64,000 nt of DNA from Leptasterias polaris (Eukaryota > Echinodermata > Asteroidea > Forcipulatida > Asteriidae), in NCBI GenBank assembly GCA_037783415.1, contig JAZGTN010000044.1, positions 4,163,501 to 4,227,500 of the forward strand, given 5' to 3'. The notes under the pieces are model-generated. The model was not told the DNA's origin. It saw nothing but the letters and a program-made list of their open reading frames with translations, and did no database searches. The first letter of the stretch is position 1, and every line of letters starts with the position of its first letter. This document shows, in pieces, positions 35,401 through 46,606 of this stretch. Both the position numbers and the translations under genes were made by a program.

Positions 35401-36385
35401 TTGGAATAATTAGAGTAATTACCAAAGTACCCTTTTTGGAATAATTACCAAAGTACCCTTTTTGGAATAATTACCAAAGTACCCTTTTTGGAATAATTAG
35501 AGTAATTGACAAAGTACCCTTTTGGAGTAATTAGAGTAATTAACAAAGTACCCTTTTTGGAATAATTACCAAAGTACCGTTTTTGGAGTAATTAGAGTAA
35601 TTAACAAAGTACCCTTTTTGGAATAATTTACCAAAGTACCCTTTTTGGAATAATTTACCAAAGGGTACTTTTTGGAATAATTTACCAAAGTACCCTTTTT
35701 GGAATAATTACCAAAGTACCGTTTTTGGAATAATTAGAGTAATTACCAAAGTACCCTTTTTGGAATAATTACCAAAGTACCCTTTTTGGAATAATTACCA
35801 AAGTACCCTTTTTGGAATAATTAGAGTAATTGACAAAGTACCCTTTTGGAGTAATTAGAGTAATTAACAAAGTACCCTTTTTGGAATAATTACCAAAGTA
35901 CCGTTTTTGGAGTAATTAGAGTAATTACCAAGATACCCTTTTTGGAATAATTACCAAAGCACCCTTTTTGGAATAATTACCAAAGCACCCTTTTTGGAAT
36001 AATTAGAGTAATTAACAAAGTACCCTTTTTGGAATAATTACCAAAGTACCCTTTTTGGAATAATTACCAAAGTACCCTTTTTGGAGTAATTAGAGTAATT
36101 AACAAAGTACCATTTTTGGAGTAATTACCAAAGTACCGTTTTTGGAGTAATTAGAGTAATTACCAAAGTACCCTTTTTGGAATAATTACCAAAGTACCGT
36201 TTTTGGAGTAATTAGAGTAATTACCAAAGTACCCTTTTTGGAATAATTACCAAAGTACCCTTTTTGGAATAATTACCAAAGTACCCTTTTTGGAATAATT
36301 ACCAAAGTACCCTTTTTGGAATAATTACCAAAGTACCGTTTTTGGAGTAATTACCAAAGGTACAACAATGTATACCCTTCCTTTA
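32484..36385 (+). mobile_element. R1 element copy E, expanded by an internal satellite
   Basis: Starts AAAGGCAGGGTACATG, continues with R1 interior (TCAATTGGTCATCGAAGTTG, CAACAGCTCTCTAGTG) to ATTTCTGGATTAATTACC, then enters the satellite, and closes with GTAATTACCAAAGGTAC and TATACCCTTCCTTTAA, the normal R1 end. The satellite sits exactly where other copies have a single ATTACCAAAAGTACACC. Confidence 0.85.
32876..36360 (+). repeat. 3.5-kb satellite, 26-bp basic unit with higher-order structure
   Basis: The basic unit is AATTACCAAAGTACCCTTTT plus TGGAAT (26 bp). Variants have one extra T (ATTTACC), an inserted AGAGTAATT, GACAAAG for ACCAAAG, ACCGTT for ACCCTT, and AAGCACCC or AAGATACCC point changes. 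These variants occur in recurrent order, giving higher-order blocks of about 265-350 bp. Over 110 units. Short apparent ORFs here are by-products of periodicity. Confidence 0.97.
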
Positions 36386-38942
36386 ACTGGACATGCCAGA
36401 GATGAAAGAAAATGCAATCTACACGATTCACACTTGTATAATGTAGCTTTAAAGGGAAGGTATGGGTTCCCTTTAACACCAAAACCAGCATCTGCCATTA
36501 CAAAGTACACTCAATTTACCAGAGGTCAATTTATTTTAAGAAATAAGATATCTTGAAAAACAATGTGAGCGCTGAGTGATGCCAATGTTCCGTGGTTGCA
36601 ATTTCGCAATTGCGTACGAATGAAACAGTGCATGCTGTCTTCCCTGTGGCTGTATACATGTACATGTAATCCAGTTTGCTTATCACCATATGCGAACAGA
36701 CATGATTAAGGGATTTGACGTGTTTGTGGTTAAACACCATTGTTATCAGTGACTACCCAGCAACTTTGAAAATTAACAATTCATGGCGTCGTCGAGGATT
36801 GTTTGTCTTTTGTGTTTGTGGACACTTTGATGAAGCAATAAAACATATTAAGTTAAATATTTGCATCAGTTAACATTTACCTGTAATGGAAAACCTGAAA
36901 CAAAACTTTTGTTTTGTTTTGAAAGAACCAATAATTATTTCAGGGTCACCCTTAACACAAGCCTGGCAAACATTGTCTTGGGTTAGCAAACATCAACTTG
37001 CCCTGTAGGCTACTACAAACTGTGCAACCTACTTTATTTCAAAGAGTGACTACCAAACACATACCTCCCCTTTAAGCACAAGAAGGCCTGTATGTTTATT
37101 ATGCTTCCTTTAAAGTTTGAGCGGCAACTTGGTGTGCTGCCTGCATGGTGCTTGAGGTGCATGCTTGAGGTCGAATGCCGTCACAGACTCGGTGTATGTG
37201 TTGGCAAGAAAGGAAATTGCAAACTATTTAAATACCTGGAATGATGATGGGGATGGAGAGGTTACAAGTATGAGTTAAACATGTGTGACTGTGTGTCACT
37301 AGGATAACATGCTGGGAAGCCATCTTGGATTTTTTAAAAGATATTTAAAGGGCATGTATACAGTAGAAGAGGATACATTTAAAATGTGTAGTTTTGTAAA
37401 GTCCTTAATAACTGGTTTGTATTACATGGGGCCATTCAGATAAGTCAATGTTTGAAAAATTTGTTTAAAAATTATTTTTTTAAAGTATTTTCTACCACTA
37501 GAGGGTGCACTTTGTGGGTAGTAATGAGTAGGAAAAACTGGTTTACTTAGTTCATTCACAGGAGTACAGTACTTAAGAATAGCACTCTTTGTGTGTAGGA
37601 GAATCAGACATGAAGCAAGGAACAAATTTTTTTGCAAGATAATAGAAAGTACATGTACATGTATGATTGCACCTTTCGCTACGATTAAGATTCACGCGAC
37701 AAGACAAGAAAGATTTACATGTACCCACCAAAGTGGATTATTTGCGTTTGCTAAATTACCCCCATTAGAAATTTGCAGCAGGTTTAACAGTTTTTGCCAG
37801 CCATACCTTTTGAGAACTATAGAGGATTGGTAAGAATAAATCAAAGTGGTCCAGCTGGCTAGTACACTCACAGCTGCCTTTAGGCCTACTGAAAGCAGTG
37901 TTTGTTAGCTACATGCTTACATGTACATTCACACCATTTATTGTCGGCACAGACGGTTGTACAGCTTTGAATTTAATCCCATTCAAATGACAATATTGTT
38001 CAAATGACAAATGAAAATTCTGAAACCTTTTGACATGGGGCCTAAACTGCAGTGCAAGCAGACTGATATAGTGAAATGGCAAGATTATTGGTGGAACTGG
38101 CTGGCGATCAGCAAGGGCAAATCGTGTTGGAAAATTGTGTTTTGATCTTGACACAAATGGTGTTTGTACATTATGTACATGATTGTACGTTTGACATGTT
38201 TTATACTTAAATGCAAGATATCTTGGTACCTTGGACATACTGTACACATATTTGCCGAGTTGTTTCAGAGACCTTGGGTGTGTTCCACTTGCGCAAACGT
38301 TGCCAATGTTTGCCAACAATTTAAGTGGAACAAGTTGTGCACCAACAACATTGGCGAACGTTCGCAACCACAGGCGAACGTATTTCTGAGGTGTTGGTGG
38401 GTGGTTTTTAAAATGGCAGACAACAAAATGTAAGCAGACGATATTATTTTCTTGTCACAGTCAGGTGGAGTTGAAATAACAGCTTAATTAGTTGAAGTCT
38501 TGATGTACAAACGAGGACTAAAATTTACCTACAATACAGCAAAAACATTACCTACAATACAGCAAAAACAAGGTACATACATTTATGTAAAATATAATTC
38601 ATACGGTGTCGTCATCTTCATTACAGAGCGAGCCATATTGACATCCAAAGGTTGTTGCTTTTCCTCCCAAAGGACTTAAAACAAACATAATCAAAAACTG
38701 AAATAAATGACTTAAACTTGGCGTGTTTGTGTACAAAACTGACCAGTAAATTAAACAGTATTGAATGAACCATGTAAAGACATTACCGAATAACAGCAGC
38801 TCGGAATTCCCATCAGCTTAAAAACCTTGACATTAAAGGATATGAAAAAGATACAAATTATCTCCTGAAATCAATAGAAATTCATTTAAGTGTAACCTCA
38901 TAGGGGTCTGCAAATGCTTGCCATCACCTCAATCAATTTATT

Positions 38943-39260
38943 ACATTGTCAGAATCGTCACCTCTGATGTATTTTTTGTAAGAGATGCACGGCAACTATT
39001 GAACTGGGTTTTCTCCCTATACCTCTCTCCTTTCTGTTTGTTGTTGTTGTTGGTGAACAGCAAATGCAGCCTTGTCAATTGAACATTTGGAAACATTAAA
39101 TTGGTGACATTGTCAGAATCGTCACCTACGGTGTATTTTTTTGTAAGAGATGCACGGCAACTATTGAACTGGGTTTTCTCCCTACCCCTTTCTGTTGTTG
39201 TATTTGTTGTTGAACAGCAAATGCTGTTGTCAATTGAACATTTGAAAAAACATTTTTAAT
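38943..39260 (+). repeat. Tandem duplication, 164-bp period
   Basis: ACATTGTCAGAATCGTCACC begins both units (38943 and 39107), each continuing through GAGATGCACGGCAACTATTG and CAATTGAACATTTG. Units differ by small indels in GTTGTT runs. Confidence 0.9.
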
Positions 39261-39569
39261 TTGTGTTGACTCGGTTGATTGGATGATCTGTTAAAGTACA
39301 ATTTGGGGAATTTTAATTACTTTCTTTTTTGATTCATTTTTTGTCTGACATTACAGTTTGTACCCAGCTGATTGTAAATTTCATTACTTGATTTGATTAA
39401 TCGTTTGGTTTCACTTCAGTAGACTTGAAGCGTATTTGAGCGTATCTGAGACTCTTGGATTCCTACATACTTTGCTCAACAAAATAGCGGACTGTAACGG
39501 GTCCCGGTGTTCGCATACGCACAAGACTTCCGCACACTACGCTGCCCCAAACTCGTGCACATTACACTT

Positions 39570-39780
39570 TATGGCATGTCATGGTCAAGCGCAAAGGACT
39601 CGCGCTCTTTTGTTTCTGATCAGCAAGATCTGGGTTCGAGTCCCAGTCTTGACATTTGTGTCCTTTAAGCAAGACACTTAAACACTATTGCTTTGTCCTT
39701 CGGATGGGACGTACATATGTACATTGTACATGCAAAGCCGTAGGTCATGTGTGTTGTGTAATGCATGTGAAAAAACTCAG
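39570..39780 (+). mobile_element. tRNA-derived SINE copy, damaged head
   Basis: The A box is weak (CATGGTCAAGCG); the B box TGGGTTCGAGTCCCAG and the following TTTAAGCAAGACACTTAA and CCTTCGGATGGGACG match the SINE at 16935 (minus). The 3' border is not defined. Confidence 0.65.
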
Positions 39781-40258
39781 TGCACTTATCGTGACAAGAA
39801 TGGGTTTGCCCCGGTGCTTTCTGGTGGGGTTGGCTGCAGATTGCGCCACAGCACCTTGTTAACTAATACATTGTGCTATGTTAATAAATAGGTCTTACAT
39901 GTATATTTCAAACATATGTAGCTCTGCATACCTTATAGAAAAAATAATGAGCATTTTGCGACGCCCTAGGGTTTGATAAAGTGCTTTAATTATAAGAAAT
40001 TTGTTTTATTTTAATAAATTATTAACTGCATCAGGAACATCATATGAAAGTGTGTTGGGTATATTTAAACAGTACATTAAGCTTTATTCAGACAATTTTA
40101 AGAATTTTGTTAAACTTATCTCAAAATAATGTTTAACTTCTTTCTTTCTGCAAACTGTAACAACTCCTCAATTTGACCCATGTTTATCTACATGTACGTT
40201 AAGAATTCACTGATTTTTATATTTAATTTTGATTTAATTTTTTTTGTTTTTTCCGCAG

Positions 40259-40337
40259 CTCCAAAGAAGACACTCTTCCATTTCACAGTCAAGTTTTATA
40301 TTGCAGATCCTGGCCAGCTTCATGACGAATTCACAAA
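40259..40337 (+). CDS. FARP: FARP exon 4: F1-F2 junction
   Basis: 79 nt, phase 1 in and phase 2 out, with acceptor TTTTTTCCGCAG and donor ACAAA|GTAAGT. It encodes APKKTLFHFTVKFYIADPGQ and then LHDEFTK, the typical FERM strand (FxVKFY) and linker to lobe F2. It lies after a 13.5-kb intron that holds the satellite array. Confidence 0.95.
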
Positions 40338-40376
40338 GTAAGTTACACACATACAGTATGAATTTACTTATTAATT

Positions 40377-40625
40377 TATTTATTTAATTTATTCTGGATG
40401 TGCAGTCAAGGATTCTCAAAAAAGCAAACTTAATCACTAGACTAACCAAGAACCCCCTTGGAGAGAAGACAAAGAAGTAAGTTTCAGTTTTAGATGTGGG
40501 AGGAAAACCCCAGAGATTTATTCCGAAGGGAAAACTCATGCAATCAGGTTTGGGACTGAAAACCCAATTCTCATTGTGCCCCAGTGAGATTCACCTAGAG
40601 GTGGAAGGTGAGGAAAGAAACCAAG
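40377..40625 (-). mobile_element. Second SINE family, minus strand, in intron 4
   Basis: The complement gives TGGGGCACAATGAGAATTGG, then ACCTGATTGCATGAGTTTTC and the A-rich tail near 40377. It fills half of the 576-bp intron 4 between exons 4 and 5, leaving the splice sites clean. Confidence 0.7.
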
Positions 40626-40913
40626 GCGCCAACCTGACAGTACATGTACCCATTCATCCCGTATGTAAAACAATTGTGACTAAGCTTTTCGCACTCATTC
40701 ACTATTTTCAAATATTGAGTTTTTGACTTGCAAGATCCAAAACTAATTGTTTTACTCATTTCAAACAAAAAAATTTCAAAGGGAGTTTCCCACCATGACC
40801 ATCTTTATATCATGTACGTTGTGTGCAAATCTGTGAACATTTATATCTTTACTATACTTTTACCAATGTTATACACAACCTTTAAACAGGCTTTCTTGAT
40901 GGATTATTTGCAG

Positions 40914-41011
40914 GTATCTGTATGCTCTTCAAATAAAGAAGGATTTGTCAAATGGGAGACTACCATGCTCGGAGAACACAGCTGCTCTTATGGCTTCCTA
41001 TATGCTGCAAG
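40914..41011 (+). CDS. FARP: FARP exon 5: FERM F2 lobe
   Basis: 98 nt, phase 2 in and phase 1 out, with acceptor TTTGCAG and donor CAAG|GTTCGT. The donor is weaker than its neighbours. It encodes [20 protein letters not shown] and [12 protein letters not shown], the acyl-CoA-binding-protein-like F2 helices; the YLxALQxKxDLxxGRL pattern is diagnostic of FERM F2. Confidence 0.95.
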
Positions 41012-41411
41012 GTTCGTTTTGTCAAATCCAAAAATAATGTACATGTAGAAGTTCCTTACATATTATTTTAGCTACGTTTCACTCCTACATGTAAGCTAGG
41101 AGCTCTTCAACATAACCTCTACCAAGTACTTCTTGATGTCTTCATTTGTTAAAAAAAGTGCGTCAGCAATTTGACTAAGAGAAATATTGTTGACAGGTGG
41201 CCATGCTTTCCAAGTGACAACAATACAACGGCTCTTTGAGGATGCAAAACTCAATTATTCTCTGACCATGCAAATACATGGGCTTAAAAAAAAGTTCCCA
41301 TCTCAACGGCTGTTGGCTTAACAAAAACAGAAGAGGCTAAGTGGTTTCATATTTTACTGTGAAAATGTTTCAACTGTTTTATGACTGTATTTGTCCGTTT
41401 TCTCCTACCAG

Positions 41412-41535
41412 CTGAAGTGGGTGATTTTACCAGCCCAGAGCATGACGATGGACGATACATCACAGCCTTTAGATTTGTCCCCAATCAAACCAGAGCCATG
41501 GAGAGTAAAATACAGGAGTACCATAAGAATCACAT
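41412..41535 (+). CDS. FARP: FARP exon 6: FERM F2 lobe, second half
   Basis: 124 nt, phase 1 in and phase 2 out, acceptor TCTCCTACCAG and donor CACAT|GTAAGT. It encodes AEVGDFTSPEHDDGRYITAF followed by RFVPNQTRAMESKIQEYHKNH. The EVGDF and EYHKNH-type motifs end lobe F2 in FERM proteins (vertebrate FARP has EIGDF and EFHHNH). Confidence 0.95.
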
Positions 41536-42144
41536 GTAAGTACAATTGTCTTTGTCTGCTGTACCTAAGTGGCCATTTATAATTATTAATGTTTCAAAAT
41601 TTCAATCTGTTTTGTTTTTGGAAATTGTGGATGGTTGGGTCAAAAGAAATAACTGAAAATCAAAATTGAGTTTTCAATTTTAATAATGGAAGAACTTTCT
41701 GTACAGCTACATTGTTAACTGTCAACCTTGTTTGGATGGCTGACTTTCGCGTCCGATAGGGGTATGGTGAGGTTTTTTCCTTCTGTTTCAACCAAAAAAG
41801 TTAAATGCTGGAAGCCAGGAAAAGCCATTGAAAACTATTGTGCTTAGAGAACTATTTGTTTTTAAATACCTGCTTCACTTACGACATAGAGGGACTAATT
41901 TTCTTTGGCCACGTGGTTGCTTGACGTCATTTTCAGTCCAAATGCAGCACAACCCAATGGGCAGATTAGTCTGGCACCCTGTTTTTGCCCATGCATTGTG
42001 TTGGACACAAAATGACTTCTAATTGCAAGTTGTTGCAACTCTTTCAATATACGCCTCTGATCACGACTCGACCACAGCCCCTCTCCTGTATGAAACATTT
42101 ATTGATACTTTTTCTGCTCTAAACCCTCTCTTTCTTGTACTTAG

Positions 42145-42388
42145 TGGGCAGACACCAGCCGATGCAGACTTCAACCTTCTGGACGTCGCAAGACGTTTGG
42201 AGATGTACGGCGTGCGCCTCCACGCCGCCAGGGACTATGAGAACGTACAACTGCAGCTCGCCGTCTCCCACCAGGGCTGCCTGGTGTTCCATAACAACAG
42301 CCGCATCAACACCTTCTCCTGGGCCAAGATCAGGAAGTTGAGCTTCAAACGAAAACGCTTCCTGGTCAAGTTGCACCCGGAGGGATTC
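42145..42388 (+). CDS. FARP: FARP exon 7: FERM F3 lobe
   Basis: 244 nt, phase 2 in and phase 0 out, acceptor TTTCTTGTACTTAG and donor TTC|GTAAGT. It carries [20 protein letters not shown] and the [10 protein letters not shown] motif, then the PH-like F3 strands with [20 protein letters not shown] and [27 protein letters not shown] is almost identical across FARP proteins. GC content is visibly higher than in the flanking introns, as expected for coding sequence. Confidence 0.97.
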
Positions 42389-42639
42389 GTAAGTGTGAGG
42401 ACAAAGTTTGTTTTTATTGTTGTGACTGTCGTGTGTTTCTTGTTTAAACTCTTCTCACTCTCTGTTATCTGTGACCCAATCAGCTCCTTACAAGTCTCGT
42501 CAAGGACTTATTTTGGGCCGGTGAACCTTGCTTTTAAATGGTGCTATGTAGAGGAATAGTTCTCTTACTTCAAAAACTCTCATACTTCAAAAACGTAGAC
42601 TCCATATGCCTTGCAGGAAAAATACTGACTGTTGAAGCC

Positions 42640-42855
42640 CCTTGAGTAACGGATATGAGCGCTATATATAAGAAGCCACTATTATTTACGTATGAAGGAA
42701 ACAAAATATCCTCACTTGGTGTATCCCAACATACATGTATGGTTAAAATAACAAAACCTGTGAAAATTTGGGCTCAATTGGTCATCGAAGTTGCAAGAAA
42801 ATTCTCATATTCAAATTTTTGGGGGTGCAAAATTACCATTCTCTAAAACTACTTT
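42640..42855 (+). repeat. SINE tail and truncated R1 copy F in intron 7
   Basis: 42636-42690 has the typical SINE 3' end (GAGCGCTATATATAAGAAGC, ATTATT). 42708-42855 is an R1 piece (CTCACTTGGTGTATCCCAAC, TCAATTGGTCATCGAAGTTG, CTCTAAAACTAC) lacking both ends. Confidence 0.7.
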
Positions 42856-43402
42856 AACGCATCTCTTTGAACCCTTAATGGATTTGGCAGCATTAAATAA
42901 ATTTAGAAACCAACGTCTGGGTCGCAAAACAAGCTGTTAATACTCAGCACACACAAAATTATTTGAAAAAGAACTCATTCTTGTACACTTATCTAAGCCT
43001 AATCTTTTTATTCGGGAGTTCTATATCAATTATAGGTTGAAATTACATAAATATTATGAAGCTGAAATAGATAGACCACAGAGATGAAACAGAGTGGTGA
43101 AAATCAATATAGAAAAAAGTGAAGCTAATATTTAGATTTTAAAATAGATGTTTGTTTGTCTTTGTAAGGCAACCCCTCCCCTTTTTTAAATTGACTATAC
43201 CCGGGAGTATGACTAATTGTTTAGAGTCCACTTGAAGTTGTTGTTAGTCACTTTGTGATTTATTGCAGTCATGCTGAAGGAAGCCTGAAATGTCAAAGGT
43301 CATGTTTGTGAAATTAAAACATTGAAATAGTTTTGTGCTATGTGCCGAGGGGATATTGTTTACAATAGGAGGTCATTATGGCAAACATTTCACTTTTGGT
43401 TT

Positions 43403-43773
43403 AAAGGCAGGGTTGACTTTTAGTAATTGTCAAAGACGAGTGTCCTCACTTGGTGTATCCAATAACAAACCTGTGAAAATTTGGGCTCAATTTGTCATTT
43501 AAGTTGCGAGAAAATAATGAAAGGAAAAAAAACACTCATGTTGCATAGAATTGTATGCTTTCACACGCCTTAGAAAGGCTTCATGCCAGAATTTTTTTTT
43601 CAGATTCAAATTTTGGGGGTGAAAAATTACCCTTTTCTCTAAAACTACATTTCTTTAAATGGGGTCATTACGAACAGTGTTTAATAATACTAACAGCTCT
43701 CCAGTACTCTTTACAAAATGGTCATTAACTTGTGAAGTACAAAATGTAATTACCAAAAGTACACACTACCTTT
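43403..43773 (+). mobile_element. R1 foldback element, copy G (371 bp)
   Basis: AAAGGCAGGGTTGACTTTTA at the left, TAATTACCAAAAGTACACAC then CTACCTTT at the right; the interior matches copy A. Its uninterrupted GCATAGAATTGTATGC shows the target site of the transposon nested in copy A. Confidence 0.82.
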
Positions 43774-44464
43774 AAATATACAGTGTTGCAGTGGGTTATT
43801 TTTAAAATTATTGTTTTTTTCTAATCGTCTTTTGAAAAATAACAGGATTACTGAGGGCAAGTCAAATCTTAATACATATTATTAAGGAGGCCAACAAATG
43901 CAATTCCAGGCCAAAAACTCTGCTACGATTAAAACAGTTCACTTCTGTTGAGTTATTCATGTGTACATGTATGTACATGTAGTACTTTGTATAGTCCTAT
44001 TGTAGTGTTTAAGTGTATTTTTTAGTCTTGTTGTTAAAGTTAAAGTGGGGGGGGGGGGTAACCCCTGTATAGCCCTATGAGTGCTTTGTGGCAGAATTTA
44101 ATGGTATGATGGAATCTTGACTGTTTCATCAGTAAGGTTTAAAAAAAAAAAAATGCAAATTTTTAAAATCACCTCATTTTAAAGGACACTCCAGAAGTCA
44201 TTATATACCAGAAAGTGTACAATTTGGTTTCAAAATATCTCGCAAGCAATGGTTATTGTTATCAACTGATGAAAACATATGCTGAAAGCAATTTTTTCAT
44301 GAAATACGATTAGCCTTCAGTAGCCCCCTCTTTCTTCTTTTTCAATTCAATTCAATTCAAAGTAACATTTTTCCACTTTTCTTCTGTTACATCTTCATGT
44401 TTCACAAGATTCTCTCCCCTTAAATCTCTCCAACCGTTACGCCCCTTTCCCCGTTTGTATCCAG

Positions 44465-44631
44465 GGCTACCCTCGGAGTACAGTTGAGTTCTTGATGGCA
44501 ACACGCAACGAGTGCAAGAGATTCTGGAAGACGTGTGTGGAGCACCACACCTTCTTCCGACTGACTCAGTCACGACATGGCCGCCGGCCTCGACGGAGAC
44601 TCATGAGTAGGGGTTCAACATTCCGTTACAG
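44465..44631 (+). CDS. FARP: FARP exon 8: end of FERM F3 and start of FA motif
   Basis: 167 nt, phase 0 in and phase 2 out, acceptor TTTGTATCCAG and donor TACAG|GTACAG. It encodes the last F3 strand and C-terminal helix (EFLMATRNECKRFWKTCVEH, then HTFFRL), followed by a basic stretch RHGRRPRRR and the beginning of the FA motif (SRGSTFRY). The basic segment may touch acidic membrane lipids; that is inference. Confidence 0.96.
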
Positions 44632-45026
44632 GTACAGTGGTCTGCTCTCATTTTCGCTTTCCCTTGTAGGCGTGTCAGCCCCAGTCTTTATCCCAACGCT
44701 CTAAGGCTCCAATATTTAACTCCACACCATCCAAGATATCTTTAAAAGAAATTCCTGTGCATTTCCCAATCAGAAAAGTGTTTTGGAACAGTGTACATTT
44801 TGTACAGTGTTTCCAACGCAGCCCGAGCCTAAGCTGAGATTTGACCAAAAGGTTTTTACCCTCTAATGTTTCAGTCAACCAGCTTTAAGCTTGTTGAATT
44901 AATAAATACCCAGATTTCAATTCAAATATAAAATGGTGTTGCCATTAAATTATAAAATTGTGATCAACCGTTGATCAAAGAGTCAAATGGTAATGAGTAG
45001 GTTTTTTATTTTCTCTCTCTCTTCAG

Positions 45027-45092
45027 TGGGCGAACTCAAAAGCAAGTGGTAGAAGACGTCAGGGTCACATACATCCAAAGACCAGGTTTTGG
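45027..45092 (+). CDS. FARP: FARP exon 9: FA (FERM-adjacent) motif
   Basis: A 66-nt exon, phase 2 in and phase 2 out, acceptor CTCTCTCTCTTCAG and donor TTTGG|GTAAGT. With exon 8 it builds FRYSGRTQKQVVEDV, the hallmark of the FA segment that follows the FERM domain in the 4.1 and FARP subfamilies and is often a phosphorylation-controlled region. The end VTYIQRPGFG has no recognised motif. Confidence 0.93.
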
Positions 45093-45931
45093 GTAAGTGA
45101 AGAGCCGATTGGTCTTTATTGACCTCAGTGAGGGTGCTGTTTGTGTCTTATGAGGTCATATGCGGTAATATGCAAGGGGTTGTTTTCTTAGTGTTACTCA
45201 AATTGAAGTTTGAATGCCCAGTTAGAGTCAGTGAGGAATGCTTACCACAGTCTTATGCAGGACTTCAGCCCTTGGTATACATTGCAATGTGACCCAGAAT
45301 GTTCTACCTGGTTCATTTTCAAATCCTCCAAACCTTCTGGATTGGTGATTTGTTTTTTCTAGACTCTTTATAGTCTTCGAGGGCAGTGCTCTTTAAATAT
45401 TTTGAAAGATTGAAATGCTGAAGGTTTCTCTACAATGTAGGTGCGGGAAGGTAAATTTGTCCTTGTAGATTGAGGATGAGAAAATTTCAGACTTTATCTG
45501 AATTCACACTTGTTTACGTCTGCCTGGAAAAAGTACTTGTTATTTTCTTCAGATTATTCTTCTCCTTAATCTACTTATCTAGCACTGGGGATACTGTTCC
45601 CAAAAGCTCATTGGAATCTATAAATCGGGGTTACCAAAAGGTGGCAATTGCAACCATTTCAACATACATCCCAACATTTCTATCAGAGTTTCAGACTTGT
45701 TTGTCTGACTCTCAACCCTGGTAGATACACATGTTTGTTTTTGCATTGACACACCAAAATTTTCTTTGCTTAAGTATTTTTACTCCTTTCCTTGAAGAGT
45801 TTTGTAAAGTGAAGCTGACAAAGTTTCTCTGTCAATCAACAAAATATTGTTTTTGTAAATAGATGGTTTTAGAAAGTGAAAACTCCACTCCTCTTTGTAT
45901 TTTTTTGTCTCCCAACTCGTGCTCCCATCAG

Positions 45932-46178
45932 TCCGAGTGTCTCCCGTGTTTCCACACGGAGCCTCGGAGCCCCCCGTACAACCACCCCGCTAACAATCCA
46001 ACTGACAGAGAGCATCGTCCCTGATCACCACAGTGCGCCTGACCTAACCTACGGTGACGAGTACCCCAACGGAGAGGGTGGAAACGCTGCCAACAGTCCC
46101 ACGTCGATCTCACCTACAACGCCTTCATCTACTCCAGTCACGCCGGTACATGATAACTCCAGAATAGCCATCCACAAG
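45932..46178 (+). CDS. FARP: FARP exon 10: Ser/Thr/Pro-rich linker
   Basis: 247 nt, phase 2 in and phase 0 out, acceptor CTCGTGCTCCCATCAG and donor CACAAG|GTAGGC. It encodes 82 residues rich in Ser, Thr and Pro (SRVSTRSLGAPRTTTPLT, then TSISPTTPSSTPVTPV), probably disordered with many potential SP/TP phosphorylation sites. It belongs to the gene because its frame joins exon 9 and exon 11 perfectly. No domain is recognised. Confidence 0.85.
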
Positions 46179-46606
46179 GTAGGCAGTCTCATTCCTTTCA
46201 AAAAATCTTGGGGCCGAGTCTGAATTGGCAGCTATGGCTATGTTTATGGCTTGATCACTGTGTCATCTTGCCTTGAAGTTTAGGACGTCCTTAGCAACAA
46301 CCTTAGCAACATCCTAAGCCAGAGCCATAGCTGTTAATTCAGGAAAATTCAGAAAAATTGTGATTGACGAGCCTGAAAAGCCTGGTAAACCCTGCACCAT
46401 GTGTACATGTACATGTACATGTAGGTCTGCCTTTGTACTTGATAAAATGGGCCTACTTTTTAGCAAGGACCAAATATCCTTCCTCAAATAAAAAACAACT
46501 ATTACAAAAAATTATTACAATGAATATTATTTGTTGTTTAGGTGAACATTCATGTAGGTTGGAGGAGAACAAAATAGTACTAAAAGTTTATCTTTTTTAT
46601 TTCTAG
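46179..46606 (+). other. FARP intron 10 with R6 repeat
   Basis: The R6 repeat at about 46335-46500 (AATTCAGAAAAATTGTGATT, GAGCCTGAAAAGCCTGG, ACCATGTGTACATG) recurs near 54795 and 63650. The intron is otherwise ordinary. Confidence 0.65.

Larger units (their letters stand above)
26736..40258 (+). other. FARP intron 3 (13.5 kb) with satellite block
   Basis: Bounded by GTAAGA and CCGCAG. It contains R5 MITEs, a long-arm foldback, the R1-embedded satellite and a SINE. In 36390-38940 and 39900-40250 I see no gene; 36447-36480 holds a short hairpin of the CTTTAAAGGGAAGG type and 37045-37076 an R1-like end (GACTACCAAACACATACC). Confidence 0.8.

Noticed and set aside
32876..36360. CRISPR-like array
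   Set aside because: Regular repeats, but no unique spacers; it is a eukaryotic satellite.
37909..38367. 152-aa minus-strand open frame
   Set aside because: No domain, no splice context and unremarkable composition; low-complexity intronic DNA.
38250..38390. Inverted pair around CGCAAACGTTGCC / GGCGAACGTTCGC
   Set aside because: Pairing is short and broken; not distinguishable from chance in this repeat-rich DNA.
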